Below, in pieces: positions 8,692 to 19,476 of a DNA stretch of 64,000 bases (position 1 is the stretch's first letter; each line of letters begins with the position of its first letter). The notes below the pieces were generated by a model. That model was not told the origin of the DNA and searched no databases. It saw only the letters and a list, made by a program, of their open reading frames with translations. The stretch comes from Thiocapsa rosea (lineage in GTDB: Bacteria > Pseudomonadota > Gammaproteobacteria > Chromatiales > Chromatiaceae): assembly GCF_003634315.1 (NCBI RefSeq), contig NZ_RBXL01000002.1, positions 1 to 64,000 of the forward strand, given 5' to 3'. The translations under genes and the position numbers were made by a program.

Positions 8692-9797
8692 TCCTGCTCT
8701 CCGCCATCATCGCCACCTTCGAGGCGGACTATCGGGCCGCGTACGGCGAGACGATCCTGCCCGGTCAGCTCAATGCCCTGCACGCCCTGAAGCGCTGCCG
8801 CACCTCGGTCAGCCCCCTGATGCGGGCGCAGTGCGGGGACTGCGGCCACACGCAGCTCGTCCCGCACTCCTGTGGTCATCGCGCCTGCCCGCACTGCCAG
8901 CATCACGAGAGTCAGCAATGGCTCGAGCGTCAGCTCGCCAAGCAGGTGCCGGCGAGCTATTTCCTGCTGACCTTTACCGTCCCCGAGGCGCTGCGCGCGC
9001 TGGTATGGGACAACCAGCAGACGCTCTACGATCACCTGATCCGCGCAAGCTGGGAGACGGTGCGCACGTTCGTGCGCAACGACACGCAGCTGCAGGGCGA
9101 GGCCGGGGCGATTGCGGTGCTCCATACCCATTCGCGACGACTCGATTTCCATCCCCACGTTCATCTGGTGGTGCCGGCCGCGGCGATCGATCCGGACAAC
9201 AAGCGCTGGCGCACCAAAAGCGCCAAGCGCGGCTATCTCTTCAACCACAAGGCCCTGGCCAAGGTCTTCCGCGCCAAGCTGCTCGCGGCCATCGCCGCCG
9301 AGGGGCTAGCGCAGCCCGCGGGCGTGCCCGGGACCTGGGTCGTGGACTGCAAGAACGTCGGCCGCGGCGAGAAGGCGCTGGTCTATCCGGGGCGCTACCT
9401 CTACCGCGGCGTCATCCAGGAGAAGGACATCGTCGCCTGCGAGAACGGCCAGGTGACCTTCCGCTACCGTCATGCCAAGCGCAAGCGCTTCGAGTACCGC
9501 ACCCTGCCGGGGGCGTGCTTCCTCGCCCTGGTGCTCCGGCATGTCTTGCCCAAAGGCTTTCGCCGGGCCCGCAACTTCGGCTTTCTGCATCCCAACAGCA
9601 AGCGCGCCATCGCTGTCCTGCAGTGGCTCTTCGGACTCGACCCGAAGCGCCTGATCGCGCACCTGAAACCTCGGCCTCGACTGGCATGCCCATGCTGCGG
9701 GGCCGACATGGTCATCGTGCAGACCGGTCTGCCGCCACAACCGCCCCGAGCACCGGTCATCCCGAACCTCGCGGCGAGCAAGACCCCGGCGATGTAA
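8688..9797 (+). CDS. IS91 family Y2 transposase
   Basis: 369 residues. An N-terminal zinc finger ('CGDCGHTQLVPHSCGHRACPHCQ') is followed by the HUH relaxase-like core: 'RRLDFHPHVHLVVPA' carries the HxH metal site and 'YPGRYLYRGVI' the two catalytic tyrosines. A C-terminal 'CPCCGADM' knuckle follows. This single-strand transposase drives rolling-circle-like movement. It lacks its own upstream signals now that the IS21 element splits the preceding integrase, so expression may depend on the IS. The ends of the IS91 element could not be placed. Confidence 0.92.
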   Translation: MILLSAIIATFEADYRAAYGETILPGQLNALHALKRCRTSVSPLMRAQCGDCGHTQLVPHSCGHRACPHCQHHESQQWLERQLAKQVPASYFLLTFTVPEALRALVWDNQQTLYDHLIRASWETVRTFVRNDTQLQGEAGAIAVLHTHSRRLDFHPHVHLVVPAAAIDPDNKRWRTKSAKRGYLFNHKALAKVFRAKLLAAIAAEGLAQPAGVPGTWVVDCKNVGRGEKALVYPGRYLYRGVIQEKDIVACENGQVTFRYRHAKRKRFEYRTLPGACFLALVLRHVLPKGFRRARNFGFLHPNSKRAIAVLQWLFGLDPKRLIAHLKPRPRLACPCCGADMVIVQTGLPPQPPRAPVIPNLAASKTPAM

Positions 9798-10027
9798 CCG
9801 CCGCGACGAGCGCCGTTCCCCGGATGTCGGTTTCCACGGGCCGAAGTCCGCGCTCGGCCTGAATTCGGGCATCATCGCCCGCTCAAGCCGTCTCTACCGC
9901 TGAATTCGCCGCAACGGCGAGCCACAACCGCTGCAACGCGAGATCTTCCTCGGCATCCGAGCCCGGCGCTCCCTCGGCCTCGCAAAAGCTATTTTCTATC
10001 CCCCCAAACCGCCACGATACCGGGCTC

Positions 10028-10090
10028 GTCCAACAAGCGGTTCAGATCGCCGCTCGCTGCGCTCGGACGATCTAACCTTGTTCGTTAGGC
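10028..10090. other. Integron attC-like site
   Basis: GTCCAAC at 10028 and GTTAGGC at 10084 match the R'' and R' core boxes (consensus RYYYAAC and GTTRRRY). Between them AAGCGGTTCAGATCG pairs with CGATCTAACCTTGTTC with a few extrahelical bases, and a short GC hairpin forms the tip. At 63 bases it has the normal attC size. No integron integrase is in the window, so this would be an orphan site. Confidence 0.55.
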
Positions 10091-10260
10091 GCGCGCGGCG
10101 TCGGGGCGGTTGCTTGCTCCGAAGTTAGGGCGGCCGAAGCCGAGGTAACGAGTTCGCGCACTGTATCGCAGATGGTCCCCGCCCCTTCGCGCAACACGCC
10201 GATTGAGTTGCCCATCCACGACCGAACTCGCCACGGTTCCAGCAGTCCCGGCGCCATCAT
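10072..10260 (-). CDS. Doubtful 62-residue ORF after ygjP
   Basis: The start overlaps the stop of the preceding gene (ATGA), which would allow coupled translation. Against it: its last third runs through the attC-like site, and its middle lies in a repeat shared with 61213-61291, so much of the frame is probably chance. No domain recognised. Confidence 0.25.
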   Translation of the reverse strand: MMAPGLLEPWRVRSWMGNSIGVLREGAGTICDTVRELVTSASAALTSEQATAPTPRAPNEQG

Positions 10261-10994
10261 TGCGCGATGACTCGATTCAACAGCGCCCGCCGCTGGTCAT
10301 AGTCGGGCATCAACTTCTCTAACAACGCCCAGAACCTCGGCCCATGATGCGCCTCCTCCAGGTGACAAAGCTCATGCATGATCACGTAGTCGATGCACTC
10401 CTTCGGCGCCTGGATCAGCTCCAGATTAAGGGTGATGGTGCCGTCCGCCGCACAACTCCCCCAGCGCTTCCGCATTCGCTTGATCTTGAGAATCGGGCGC
10501 GGGATCCCTTCGCGCTCGGCCCGCGTCTGGCAGACCTCCAGCCGCTGATGGAAGACGGCCTCCGCCCGATCGCGAAGCCATGCCTCGAGTCGCCGACGCG
10601 CCAACGCCGGCGTGGGCTCTTCGCGGCTGGTGATTTGAAAATAGCCGCGCAGACACTTCACGCTGTTCACCTCTCCCTGAATCGCGCGTAGCCGATACTG
10701 CCGACCGAGGTAGCGGTGGGTCTCGCCATTGACGAAGCGTCGCGGCGGCTGCTTGGGCAGATAGAGCTCGAGCTCGCGCCATTGCTCGCGGATCCATGCG
10801 CCATGTTTGCGCACCCTGGCGCGGATCACCTCGGGGTCGGAGTCGAGCGGAGCAGTGACGCTCACGCGTAGATCCGGATGCACAGAGATCGCCAGCGTCT
10901 TGCGCGCCCGGAAACTGATCTCATAGTGGATCGTGGTGCGCCCCCAATGCACGCAGTCACGCGCTGGCGACTCCGTCTCACCCGTTGCGCTCAT
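10257..10994 (-). CDS. YgjP/SprT-like metallopeptidase of RM locus
   Basis: 245 residues of the YgjP (DUF45, M48-like) family. The zinc motif is 'HELCHLEEAHHGPRFW' (HExxH plus downstream His) preceded by the family signature 'RMRKRWGSCAADGTITLN'. Proteins of this family are common companions of type I restriction systems, but their substrate is not established. The start overlaps the HsdR stop by 4 bases (ATGA), so the two are translationally coupled. Confidence 0.9.
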   Translation of the reverse strand: MSATGETESPARDCVHWGRTTIHYEISFRARKTLAISVHPDLRVSVTAPLDSDPEVIRARVRKHGAWIREQWRELELYLPKQPPRRFVNGETHRYLGRQYRLRAIQGEVNSVKCLRGYFQITSREEPTPALARRRLEAWLRDRAEAVFHQRLEVCQTRAEREGIPRPILKIKRMRKRWGSCAADGTITLNLELIQAPKECIDYVIMHELCHLEEAHHGPRFWALLEKLMPDYDQRRALLNRVIAQ

Positions 10995-13900
10995 AGGTGT
11001 GCTCGTTTGCGGGCGATGTCCAGACAGCGTTCCATGATTGCATCCATGTCGACAGTCTCGAGGTCTAATCCCACCGTGTCGCGCAGCTCGAAGAGATAGT
11101 CGTCAATCGCATTGCTCATCTGCTGTTGCACGTCCGCGTTATGGACCCAGTCGCGAATGCTGCGGACAGCGATCAGGTCCTCGATGCTGGTCGCCATGTC
11201 CACGGCGAGCTGGGTCCGGGTGTCGACGTCGTGCTGCGGGTAGCGCTCGAGGACCTCGCCCACCACGCCGAAGAACGCCTGGGCGGTGCGACGCCCGCGC
11301 AGCGGCGCCGGGATGGCGTCCTCCTGTCCCTGAACGATGGCCGCGTGAAAGCCCTCCATCCGCTTGAGATACTCCACCTCGTCGATCCGACCGGCCCGGT
11401 AGTCATCGATGGCCTGTTGCACCAGGTCGACAAAACGCTGATAGCGCACGGGATCTTCGTCCATCCTCTCGGTGATGGTCCGCTTGAGGCGGCTCGCGAT
11501 GGTGTCCGCTTTCGCGGCGTTGCCCTCGACCCGCTCGACCTCGGCTTGGAAGGCGTTGACGTTGAAGATATCCACCTGCTGGGTGATGACGCTCACGTCC
11601 GGCGACTGGATGTGCGCGTCCATGAGCTTGCGGATTTGCTGCTCGTAAGCGCTGTAGTCGACCTTCTCGGCGTAGCGCTGCTGCACCGAGCGGCGTAGCT
11701 GTACGAAAAACTTGAGATCCCGCTTGTACTGCGCGATGCGGTCTTCGGGGGTCTGCGCGAAGAAGATCTCACTGCCCAGCGCAACCGCGAGTGTCTTCAG
11801 GTAGGCGCGCAGAGCCGCGTAGAAGTCGGTGCGCACATCCTCGGGCCCGAGGTGGCGCTCGAGCGCTTCTTTGTCCTGCTTGTTCTTGACCTCCTTGAAG
11901 ATGCCCCAGAGGTCTGAATGGAGCTGCGGCAGTCGAGCAATCTCGGCGGCGACGTCGGTCAGCACCTCGGTCAGATCGACGTCCTTGGGATCGAACTCGG
12001 CCAGTGAGTCATAGGTGCACATCGCCTCATTGAGTTTGCCGAGCACACCGCGATAGTCGATCAGCAATCCATGCTCTTTCTCTTCGTAAAGCCGGTTGAC
12101 GCGGGCAATGGCCTGCAGCAATGAGTGCTCTTGGAGCGGCTTGTCAATGTAGAGGACGCGATTACGCGGCTCGTCGAAGCCGGTCAAGAGCCGGTCGATG
12201 ACGATCAGGAGTTCGACCCCATCGGCCCGGGAGAAGGACGCCAAGGTGTCATCGTTGTAGTGCTTCTCCGAGCCGTGGCGGTCCATCATCGCTTGCCAGA
12301 AGTCCTTGACCGCCTGGCTCTCGGCGCGCAGGTCGGGCTTGGACATGATGACCGCGCTCTCGACGACGCCGAATTCCTCGAAGAACCGCTGGTAGCGGAT
12401 CGCGCTCTCGCGCGAATCGGCGGCCAGCTGGGCCTTGAACCCGGTACCCTGGATGTTCTGGCGGTAGTGCTCGCCGATATCGTAGGCGATCATCCTCAAC
12501 CGCTGCTCGGCGCGCGAGAGTTCGCCCTCGCTCGCCATGCGCCGTTTGAGATCGGCCGCCTGAGCCTCACTCAGATTGCGCGTAACACGCTCAAACCAGC
12601 GTTGCAGGGTGTCTTCCTGTAGCTCCAGCTCGGCCACGCGCCCCTCGTAAAGTAACGGCACCACAGCCCCGTCGGCGACCGCCTCACGCATCGGATAACT
12701 GTGGATGAAGCCGCCAAAGCGCGCGGCGGTGTTTTTCTCCTTCTTGGTCAGAGGGGTGCCGGTGAAGGCTAGGTAGCAGCCATTGGGGAAGACCTGGCGC
12801 ATCAGTGCCGCCGTCTCGGCATAGTTGCTGCGGTGTCCTTCGTCGACCAGTAGGAAGGTATTGGGGTCCGGATCGCTCAGCTTGTAGCGTTTCGCGGCCG
12901 TCTCGAACTTGTCGATGACGGTCGTGATGACAGGGACCGATCCGGCCTCGATCAGCTCGGCGAGATGCTGACCGCTCTTGGCCCGCTTGGCGGTCTTACC
13001 GCAGGCCTGGAAGGTGCCCCACAACTGCTTGTCGAGATCGATACGGTCGGTCACCAGCACGATGCGCACGTTGGTCAAGGCCGGATGCAAAGCCAACGCC
13101 TTGGCCAGCATGACCATGGTCAGCGACTTGCCGCTGCCGGTGGTGTGCCAGATGACGCCACCTTGGCGCCGTCCCTCACGCAGGACGATGACCCGCCGCA
13201 GCGTCTCCTGCACCGCGAAGAACTGCTGATAGCGCGCGATCTTGCGTACGCCTGCGTCGAACAGCACGTAGCCATAGGCATAGTCCAGCAGCCGCGAAGG
13301 GCGCAACATGGCCCAGAGCACGCGGTCTTGCTCGGTCGGCATGCGCTCGCCGCCCGACCACAAGTCCTCGAAGTACGGTAGCGCTGCGCTGTAGGTGGTG
13401 ACCTCGTCCTCGCGCGGGGCAAAGAGCTTGGCGTGTGTCTCGGCGCTAAAGCGATGATTGGCGGCCGTTCGAACCGCCGCCGTGTCCTCGTCCTGCTCAC
13501 GCCAGCGCGACCAGAACTTCTCCGGGGTGCCGACGGTGCCGAACAGCACGTCATTGACCGAGGTCGCCAGGATCACCTGCACGAATTGGAACAGGTGCGG
13601 AATTTGGTCGGGCTGCTGGTAGTCGGTGAGCTGCTCGATCGCCACCTTGACCTGCGGTCTGCCGCCGGCCTGATCCTTGTCGCGACGCTTGCACTCGATG
13701 ACCACGAAGGGGATGCCGTTGACGAACAGCACCAGGTCGGGTCGCCGCGTGGTCTTCGCCCGGCTGCGCTCCACCGCGAATTCATCGGTGACATGGAAGA
13801 CATTTCGCTCCCAATGTACCCAATCGATGAATGCCAGCGAGCGTCCCTTACGCTCTCCTTGGATGGTCTCATCGAGGCTCGTGCCCAGCGTCAGGAGGTT

Positions 13901-14191
13901 GTAGATCGTCTCGTTGGTATGGATCAGCCCATCGAAGGGTACTGTGGTCAGGCGGCGCAGCGCCTCGTCGAGGCTGTAGGGCGAGAACGGATAGGTATTG
14001 CCGCGCGTCTCGAAGCGGGCGTGCTCCTCGAGCCAGGACCGCAGGATTCCGGTCAACACCACCTGATCGAGTCGCCCGCCACGCAGAGCCAATGCCTCGT
14101 CCGGGGGCAAATAGGTCCAACCCAGGGCCTCCAGCACCTGGATGGCGGGGATCTTGGAGTCGAGGTCCTCAAGATAGGGAGAGAGTGACAT
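10991..14191 (-). CDS. hsdR: Type I restriction enzyme R subunit
   Basis: 1066 residues from ATG 14191, which has CAGGAG 8 bases upstream; a longer frame exists to 14473 but its extra part overlaps the next gene. The N-terminal nuclease core 'DLVLFVNGIPFVVIECKRR' (around 150-168) has the PD-(D/E)xK residues. The Snf2-type translocase follows with Walker A 'HTTGSGKSLTMVMLAKAL' (about 350), 'LLVDEGHRS', 'LAFTGTPL' and motif VI-like 'QAIARVNR'. It translocates DNA and cuts unmethylated targets with HsdM and HsdS. The gene begins 25 bases after the HExxH gene. Confidence 0.96.
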   Translation of the reverse strand: MSLSPYLEDLDSKIPAIQVLEALGWTYLPPDEALALRGGRLDQVVLTGILRSWLEEHARFETRGNTYPFSPYSLDEALRRLTTVPFDGLIHTNETIYNLLTLGTSLDETIQGERKGRSLAFIDWVHWERNVFHVTDEFAVERSRAKTTRRPDLVLFVNGIPFVVIECKRRDKDQAGGRPQVKVAIEQLTDYQQPDQIPHLFQFVQVILATSVNDVLFGTVGTPEKFWSRWREQDEDTAAVRTAANHRFSAETHAKLFAPREDEVTTYSAALPYFEDLWSGGERMPTEQDRVLWAMLRPSRLLDYAYGYVLFDAGVRKIARYQQFFAVQETLRRVIVLREGRRQGGVIWHTTGSGKSLTMVMLAKALALHPALTNVRIVLVTDRIDLDKQLWGTFQACGKTAKRAKSGQHLAELIEAGSVPVITTVIDKFETAAKRYKLSDPDPNTFLLVDEGHRSNYAETAALMRQVFPNGCYLAFTGTPLTKKEKNTAARFGGFIHSYPMREAVADGAVVPLLYEGRVAELELQEDTLQRWFERVTRNLSEAQAADLKRRMASEGELSRAEQRLRMIAYDIGEHYRQNIQGTGFKAQLAADSRESAIRYQRFFEEFGVVESAVIMSKPDLRAESQAVKDFWQAMMDRHGSEKHYNDDTLASFSRADGVELLIVIDRLLTGFDEPRNRVLYIDKPLQEHSLLQAIARVNRLYEEKEHGLLIDYRGVLGKLNEAMCTYDSLAEFDPKDVDLTEVLTDVAAEIARLPQLHSDLWGIFKEVKNKQDKEALERHLGPEDVRTDFYAALRAYLKTLAVALGSEIFFAQTPEDRIAQYKRDLKFFVQLRRSVQQRYAEKVDYSAYEQQIRKLMDAHIQSPDVSVITQQVDIFNVNAFQAEVERVEGNAAKADTIASRLKRTITERMDEDPVRYQRFVDLVQQAIDDYRAGRIDEVEYLKRMEGFHAAIVQGQEDAIPAPLRGRRTAQAFFGVVGEVLERYPQHDVDTRTQLAVDMATSIEDLIAVRSIRDWVHNADVQQQMSNAIDDYLFELRDTVGLDLETVDMDAIMERCLDIARKRAHL

Positions 14192-14216
14192 CGGATGGGC
14201 TCCTGGTGCGGTCACG

Positions 14217-15410
14217 TCAGCCAAACAAGTCCTGCTGACCCTCGTGGCGTGCTTGCTGAGCAGCGGCTGCCTTGGCTGCTGCGCGCTCGGCGCGTTCTTC
14301 TGCCTGCTTCTGTGCGACATACGCGTCGATCGCGCTGGTTTGATAGGGCCAAAACAGCGTCGTGTAGGCCTCGTTCGGAGCCGGAACCCACGCATGCAAC
14401 TGCTTGAGCTCCGCGTCCGTTCCGACGAGGTAGGTGGGAATGTCGGGCTTCGGGACCAGTGCGGTGAAGCCATTAGGCATCAGGTGCTTTGCCAAACAGC
14501 TCAGCGGTGCGTGGTCGACAGCGTCCGGCGCCCCGATCATCTGGGCGATCAGGTACGCCCCGCCGCTGACGTAGCGGCCGCCGATGTAATGCCCCGCGTC
14601 GCGATAACCGGCCGGCTCGAGCCGCCAGTGACCCTCCAGGGCCGCTTGGTAAGTCTTGATGACTGCGGTCTTGTAACCAGCCTTCACCCGAGCGAGGAAG
14701 CCCAGGGCGTTATGCGCGTACGCGTTCGCGAGGGCCTCTTCGAGCGGCGCGTGTGGATAGTCGAATCCGTTCTCTCGCGCACGTTTCCGGTACTCCAGGT
14801 AGACGGGCCTACCCGTATCGGAAGCAGCGCCGAGGATCTCCAAGTAGGTGGCGGTTGATTCCGCCATGTGATGGAAGAATTCGTGATGGAAGACTTCGAA
14901 CAGGACCAGGTGCGCGAGCGTCTCTGGGGAATAGAGATTTAGACCCTGTGCCAGCGTCTGAAGCCGCTTGATGTATTTCAAGAGCGGCTCGACCAGAAGA
15001 TAAACGCCCCACTGGTCGAAGGGTGGATAGTGGAAGGGCCGGTAGAAGGCCATCGCGTCGGCCGGCAGCTTCTTCCAGTCAAGAGTCCTCACCGCGATCT
15101 TAGGCTTCTTGACCGCTTGCCAAACGGCCTCTGGGCTCACGCCAGAGGGTGAGACTTTGCCGAGCCGTTCTTTCAATTCCTTCCGTTGCTTGGTTGTCAG
15201 AGGCGTTGTTCGGTGTCGTCGGGAGGTCGGCGCAGCGAGCGCAAGGCTTGCACCATCCAGCAGCTCGGGGCTCGTAAGATCGACCGCCGGAATGTCCATC
15301 GTCCCGCCGCTACCGACCAGATTTTGCTGACTGAGCCACTCGAACAAGGTCTCCGGCTTCTCGTCGAGCATCGGCGGTCGATGGCCAAGAGGAACATCAG
15401 CCGCGGTCAT
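14217..15410 (-). CDS. Putative gluzincin-type metallopeptidase inside RM operon
   Basis: 397 residues, not a standard RM component. Residues 171-183 read 'FEVFHHEFFHHMA', containing HEFFH (HExxH, 176-180). Some 45 residues later 'APLEEALANAYAHN' offers a third ligand Glu in the E-(E)-A-x-A-N context of gluzincins. N-terminal 80 residues are polar. The C-terminal 50 are Ala/Glu/Gln-rich and end in 'QQDLFG', a pattern resembling DNA-clamp-binding tails (QxxLF), which may be chance. Position between Abi and HsdR in one direction suggests a role in the defence locus. Activity is inferred from motif only. Confidence 0.7.
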   Translation of the reverse strand: MTAADVPLGHRPPMLDEKPETLFEWLSQQNLVGSGGTMDIPAVDLTSPELLDGASLALAAPTSRRHRTTPLTTKQRKELKERLGKVSPSGVSPEAVWQAVKKPKIAVRTLDWKKLPADAMAFYRPFHYPPFDQWGVYLLVEPLLKYIKRLQTLAQGLNLYSPETLAHLVLFEVFHHEFFHHMAESTATYLEILGAASDTGRPVYLEYRKRARENGFDYPHAPLEEALANAYAHNALGFLARVKAGYKTAVIKTYQAALEGHWRLEPAGYRDAGHYIGGRYVSGGAYLIAQMIGAPDAVDHAPLSCLAKHLMPNGFTALVPKPDIPTYLVGTDAELKQLHAWVPAPNEAYTTLFWPYQTSAIDAYVAQKQAEERAERAAAKAAAAQQARHEGQQDLFG

Positions 15411-15603
15411 TGCAGCGGCTTCCGTGTGCTTGTGACGTGAGCGCCCTCCGGAGCGAGCGTCCGCGTCCCGGCAGCGGCCAGGGCAACAGCCGCTGAATCA
15501 TAGGACTGGGCTTTTCCCGGTCGACAGAGGGACTTTGGACTCGATCCGAGGCCCTTTTGTTTTTTGGCGTCTGGTCTATCTTCAGCGCGCGGCTTGCTAC
15601 CGG

Positions 15604-16515
15604 TCAGGTCAGATTCCATAGCGGATGCTCCATCCAGTCTTCGGGAAGCCCCATGCGATTGCGCCACCGCGGCGCGCCCGCGATCGGGGTCAGCAGTTCT
15701 TCGATGGCCGCTTGCCAGTCGATCCCCTGGTGATGCGGGCACAGCATCTGACGCAGGATCAGCAGGGCGATCCAGGCACGGTTGCGGTGGGGAACGCCCG
15801 GCGGCAGCCAGCGCGGATCGCGGTTTGGGACCTTGGGCACGATGCTCAAGCCTCGGTCCCAGAGTCGGCTGTGATGGGCGCAGATGTTGCGAACATGCGA
15901 GAGGGTGTGGAGCCAGGAGGTCAGCACTACACCATCGACGCCGTAGAGGGCCGCGATGGGGGCGCGGTCGCGGTCGCGCAGCGCCGCGAACCACATGGAC
16001 AGGTCGCCCAGGGTGATGACCTCGGCCATCTTCCACACCGGCAGCGCCGGAAAGCCATGATAGGTCTGGCTGTGATGGGCGATGAACAGCTCTTTCGAGC
16101 GCTCGCCCGCGCGCGTCAACGAGGCTAGCCAGTCGTCATGGCTGACCCGGCGGCGGGGATCGAAGCTCGGGCGGAAGTTGTGCCGGTCGAGATGACCGAA
16201 GACGCCATAGCGGTTGGCGAAGCGGTCAGCAATCGCGCTGCGCAGCGCCACTTCCACCCGCTCGATGGCATCGAGGACCAGCATGCGAAACTGCCGATCC
16301 AACTCGTAGAGCCCGATCACGGTGGCGAAGGTAAGACCGGACTCGAAGCTATCGTCGGGTTGCTTGAAGGGCAGCCAGTAGCCGCTGAGGCGGTAGTATC
16401 CGACACGTTTGAGGGCATGCAACGCCGCGGATGGATCCTCGATCATTAGCCCGCGACTGGCGAGGGTGCGCAACAGTGCCTTGGGTGGAAGCGGCGGCTT
16501 GGCGTAGGGTTTCAT
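15604..16515 (-). CDS. Abi_2 (AbiD/AbiF) family abortive infection protein
   Basis: 303 residues from ATG 16515; a TTG six codons upstream is less likely. The family start 'KPPLPPKALLRTLASRGL' and 'RVGYYRLSGYWLPF' mark Abi_2 (PF07751). Residues 209-214 read R-N-I-C-A-H, the RxxxxH motif of HEPN ribonucleases. Members stop phage growth by damaging RNA in the infected cell. It sits 194 bases after HsdS and 194 before the HExxH gene, both gaps without genes, so it may be transcribed separately or be an insertion in the RM operon. Confidence 0.9.
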   Translation of the reverse strand: MKPYAKPPLPPKALLRTLASRGLMIEDPSAALHALKRVGYYRLSGYWLPFKQPDDSFESGLTFATVIGLYELDRQFRMLVLDAIERVEVALRSAIADRFANRYGVFGHLDRHNFRPSFDPRRRVSHDDWLASLTRAGERSKELFIAHHSQTYHGFPALPVWKMAEVITLGDLSMWFAALRDRDRAPIAALYGVDGVVLTSWLHTLSHVRNICAHHSRLWDRGLSIVPKVPNRDPRWLPPGVPHRNRAWIALLILRQMLCPHHQGIDWQAAIEELLTPIAGAPRWRNRMGLPEDWMEHPLWNLT

Positions 16516-16560
16516 GCCTGCCGACCGCCCCAAAAAAATACCCGCCAGGGTTGCGCGTCA

Positions 16561-16580
16561 CGCACCGGCGAGCCGGTGCG
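16561..16580. terminator. GC-rich palindrome between hsdS and abi
   Basis: CGCACCGGC-GA-GCCGGTGCG is a perfect 9-base-arm palindrome in the hsdS-abi gap. It has no T tract on either side, so it could slow transcription, stabilise an mRNA end or act as an operator. Confidence 0.4.
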
Positions 16581-16709
16581 GAGAGGCGTGGCGGGTCTGT
16601 TACTCCTGAGTATGAGGGTATTACCTGTATCACACAATCGGCGTTGCCAATCGCCAGGAGCGAACAATGAGCGATGGTTGCGTTGGCTTCCGGCCATGGC
16701 GCGCATCCA

Positions 16710-17917
16710 TCAAGCCGCCGCGTCCGCGACCTGGACCCTGACCTTGCCGGTCAGTAGCTGCTGCATCAGGCCGCGTTTCTGGGTCTTGAGGGCGGCGAGT
16801 TGGGAGCGGAGGACTGAGAGCTCGCGGTCTGCCTCAGAGAGCAATTCGACAATTCGCCGCTGCTCTCCAACTTCGCCAGGTAGATGGATCTTTTGCTTGA
16901 GGTAGTCTTCCACGACAAAGAATAGCTTTTCGATATGGACGCCGTTGCTGGTGATGTAGGTCTTCCAAACCATGCGGGGCAACTTTGCCAGCCATGAGAA
17001 GAATTCGATGTCCAACACTTGAGAATCCCGAGCCCGCAGGATCGTATAGGAGCTTGAGACTTTGGCTCCATCGAAATTCGGCGTGACCAGACCTGTTGCG
17101 CCGTGCACAACCTGCCGCTTAGAGATCAAGAAGTCATCTGTATGGATGGTGTGTAAGTCCTTTGTTTTGATGCCTCGTCCTTGCTTCGTCGCGCGATGAA
17201 ACAGCCCTTGTGACCCTCGGCGGACACTTGCTAGACGATACGTTGCGTCTTCATCCCATTCGACTGGTCGCCTCACCTCGTGGAGAACTTCGCCGAGCCT
17301 AACCTCCCGCCATGGCTCCGAAAACCCCGGAAATCGCCGCTTGCCGGTCAGCAGTTGCTGCATCAGGACCTTGCGCAGCGTCAGCTTGGCAGCGATCAAA
17401 CGTTCGGTGAGGGAGATGGCGCGGTCCCATGTCCCCAAGATGCTAGCGATTCGATCTTGCTCAATGGCTGGTGGAACTAAAATCGGGAATGACTCTAAAA
17501 GGTCTGTCTGTAGTCTTCCTGTTCCATGGCCCGCCTCGTTTACCAACTGCATCAAATTCGATTTTCTAGAAACGAGAAAGTAGCCGAGATATGCATTATT
17601 GATGGAGCTGGTTTCGAGCGCTTTGACATCCTGATTAAACGCAACATCCCGCGTTGCAATTGCAAGCGGCACATCTTTCTTGAGTGTCATACCTCGAACC
17701 AACAGAAGGATGCTTCCCTTCTTTGCAATCCGAGTCCCGTTTCTTGCTCCCACCGCTGTGATCTTGATCAACGAATCGCCGAGGTAGAACGATTTCAAAT
17801 CTTTTGCGGTGATCCAAGGTATGTTTCCGCCCCAATATTCTTGAACTGTCTTCGCTGGGGTTCCACCAGATCGGAACTTGACGAGCTTGCCAAGCTCTTC
17901 CTGCCGCCACGACTTAT

Positions 17918-17921
<4 letters not shown>
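16710..17921 (-). CDS. hsdS: Type I restriction enzyme S subunit
   Basis: 403 residues with two target-recognition domains: TRD1 about 1-140 ('VKFRSGGTPAKTVQEYWGGNIPWITAKD') and TRD2 about 200-345, each followed by a conserved helical spacer ending in 'LTGKRRFPGF' and 'LMQQLLTGKVRV'. This is the complete two-TRD form that reads a bipartite sequence. Its ATG overlaps the hsdM stop (ATGA). The AT-richer base composition compared with hsdM is usual for TRDs exchanged by recombination. Confidence 0.95.
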
Positions 17922-19465
<1,544 letters not shown>

Positions 19466-19476
19466 CGGGGTTCCTG

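Noticed and set aside
8831-9862. 343-residue plus-strand ORF overlapping the IS91 transposase
   Set aside because: Arg/Ala/Pro-rich frame-shift shadow of 8688-9797.
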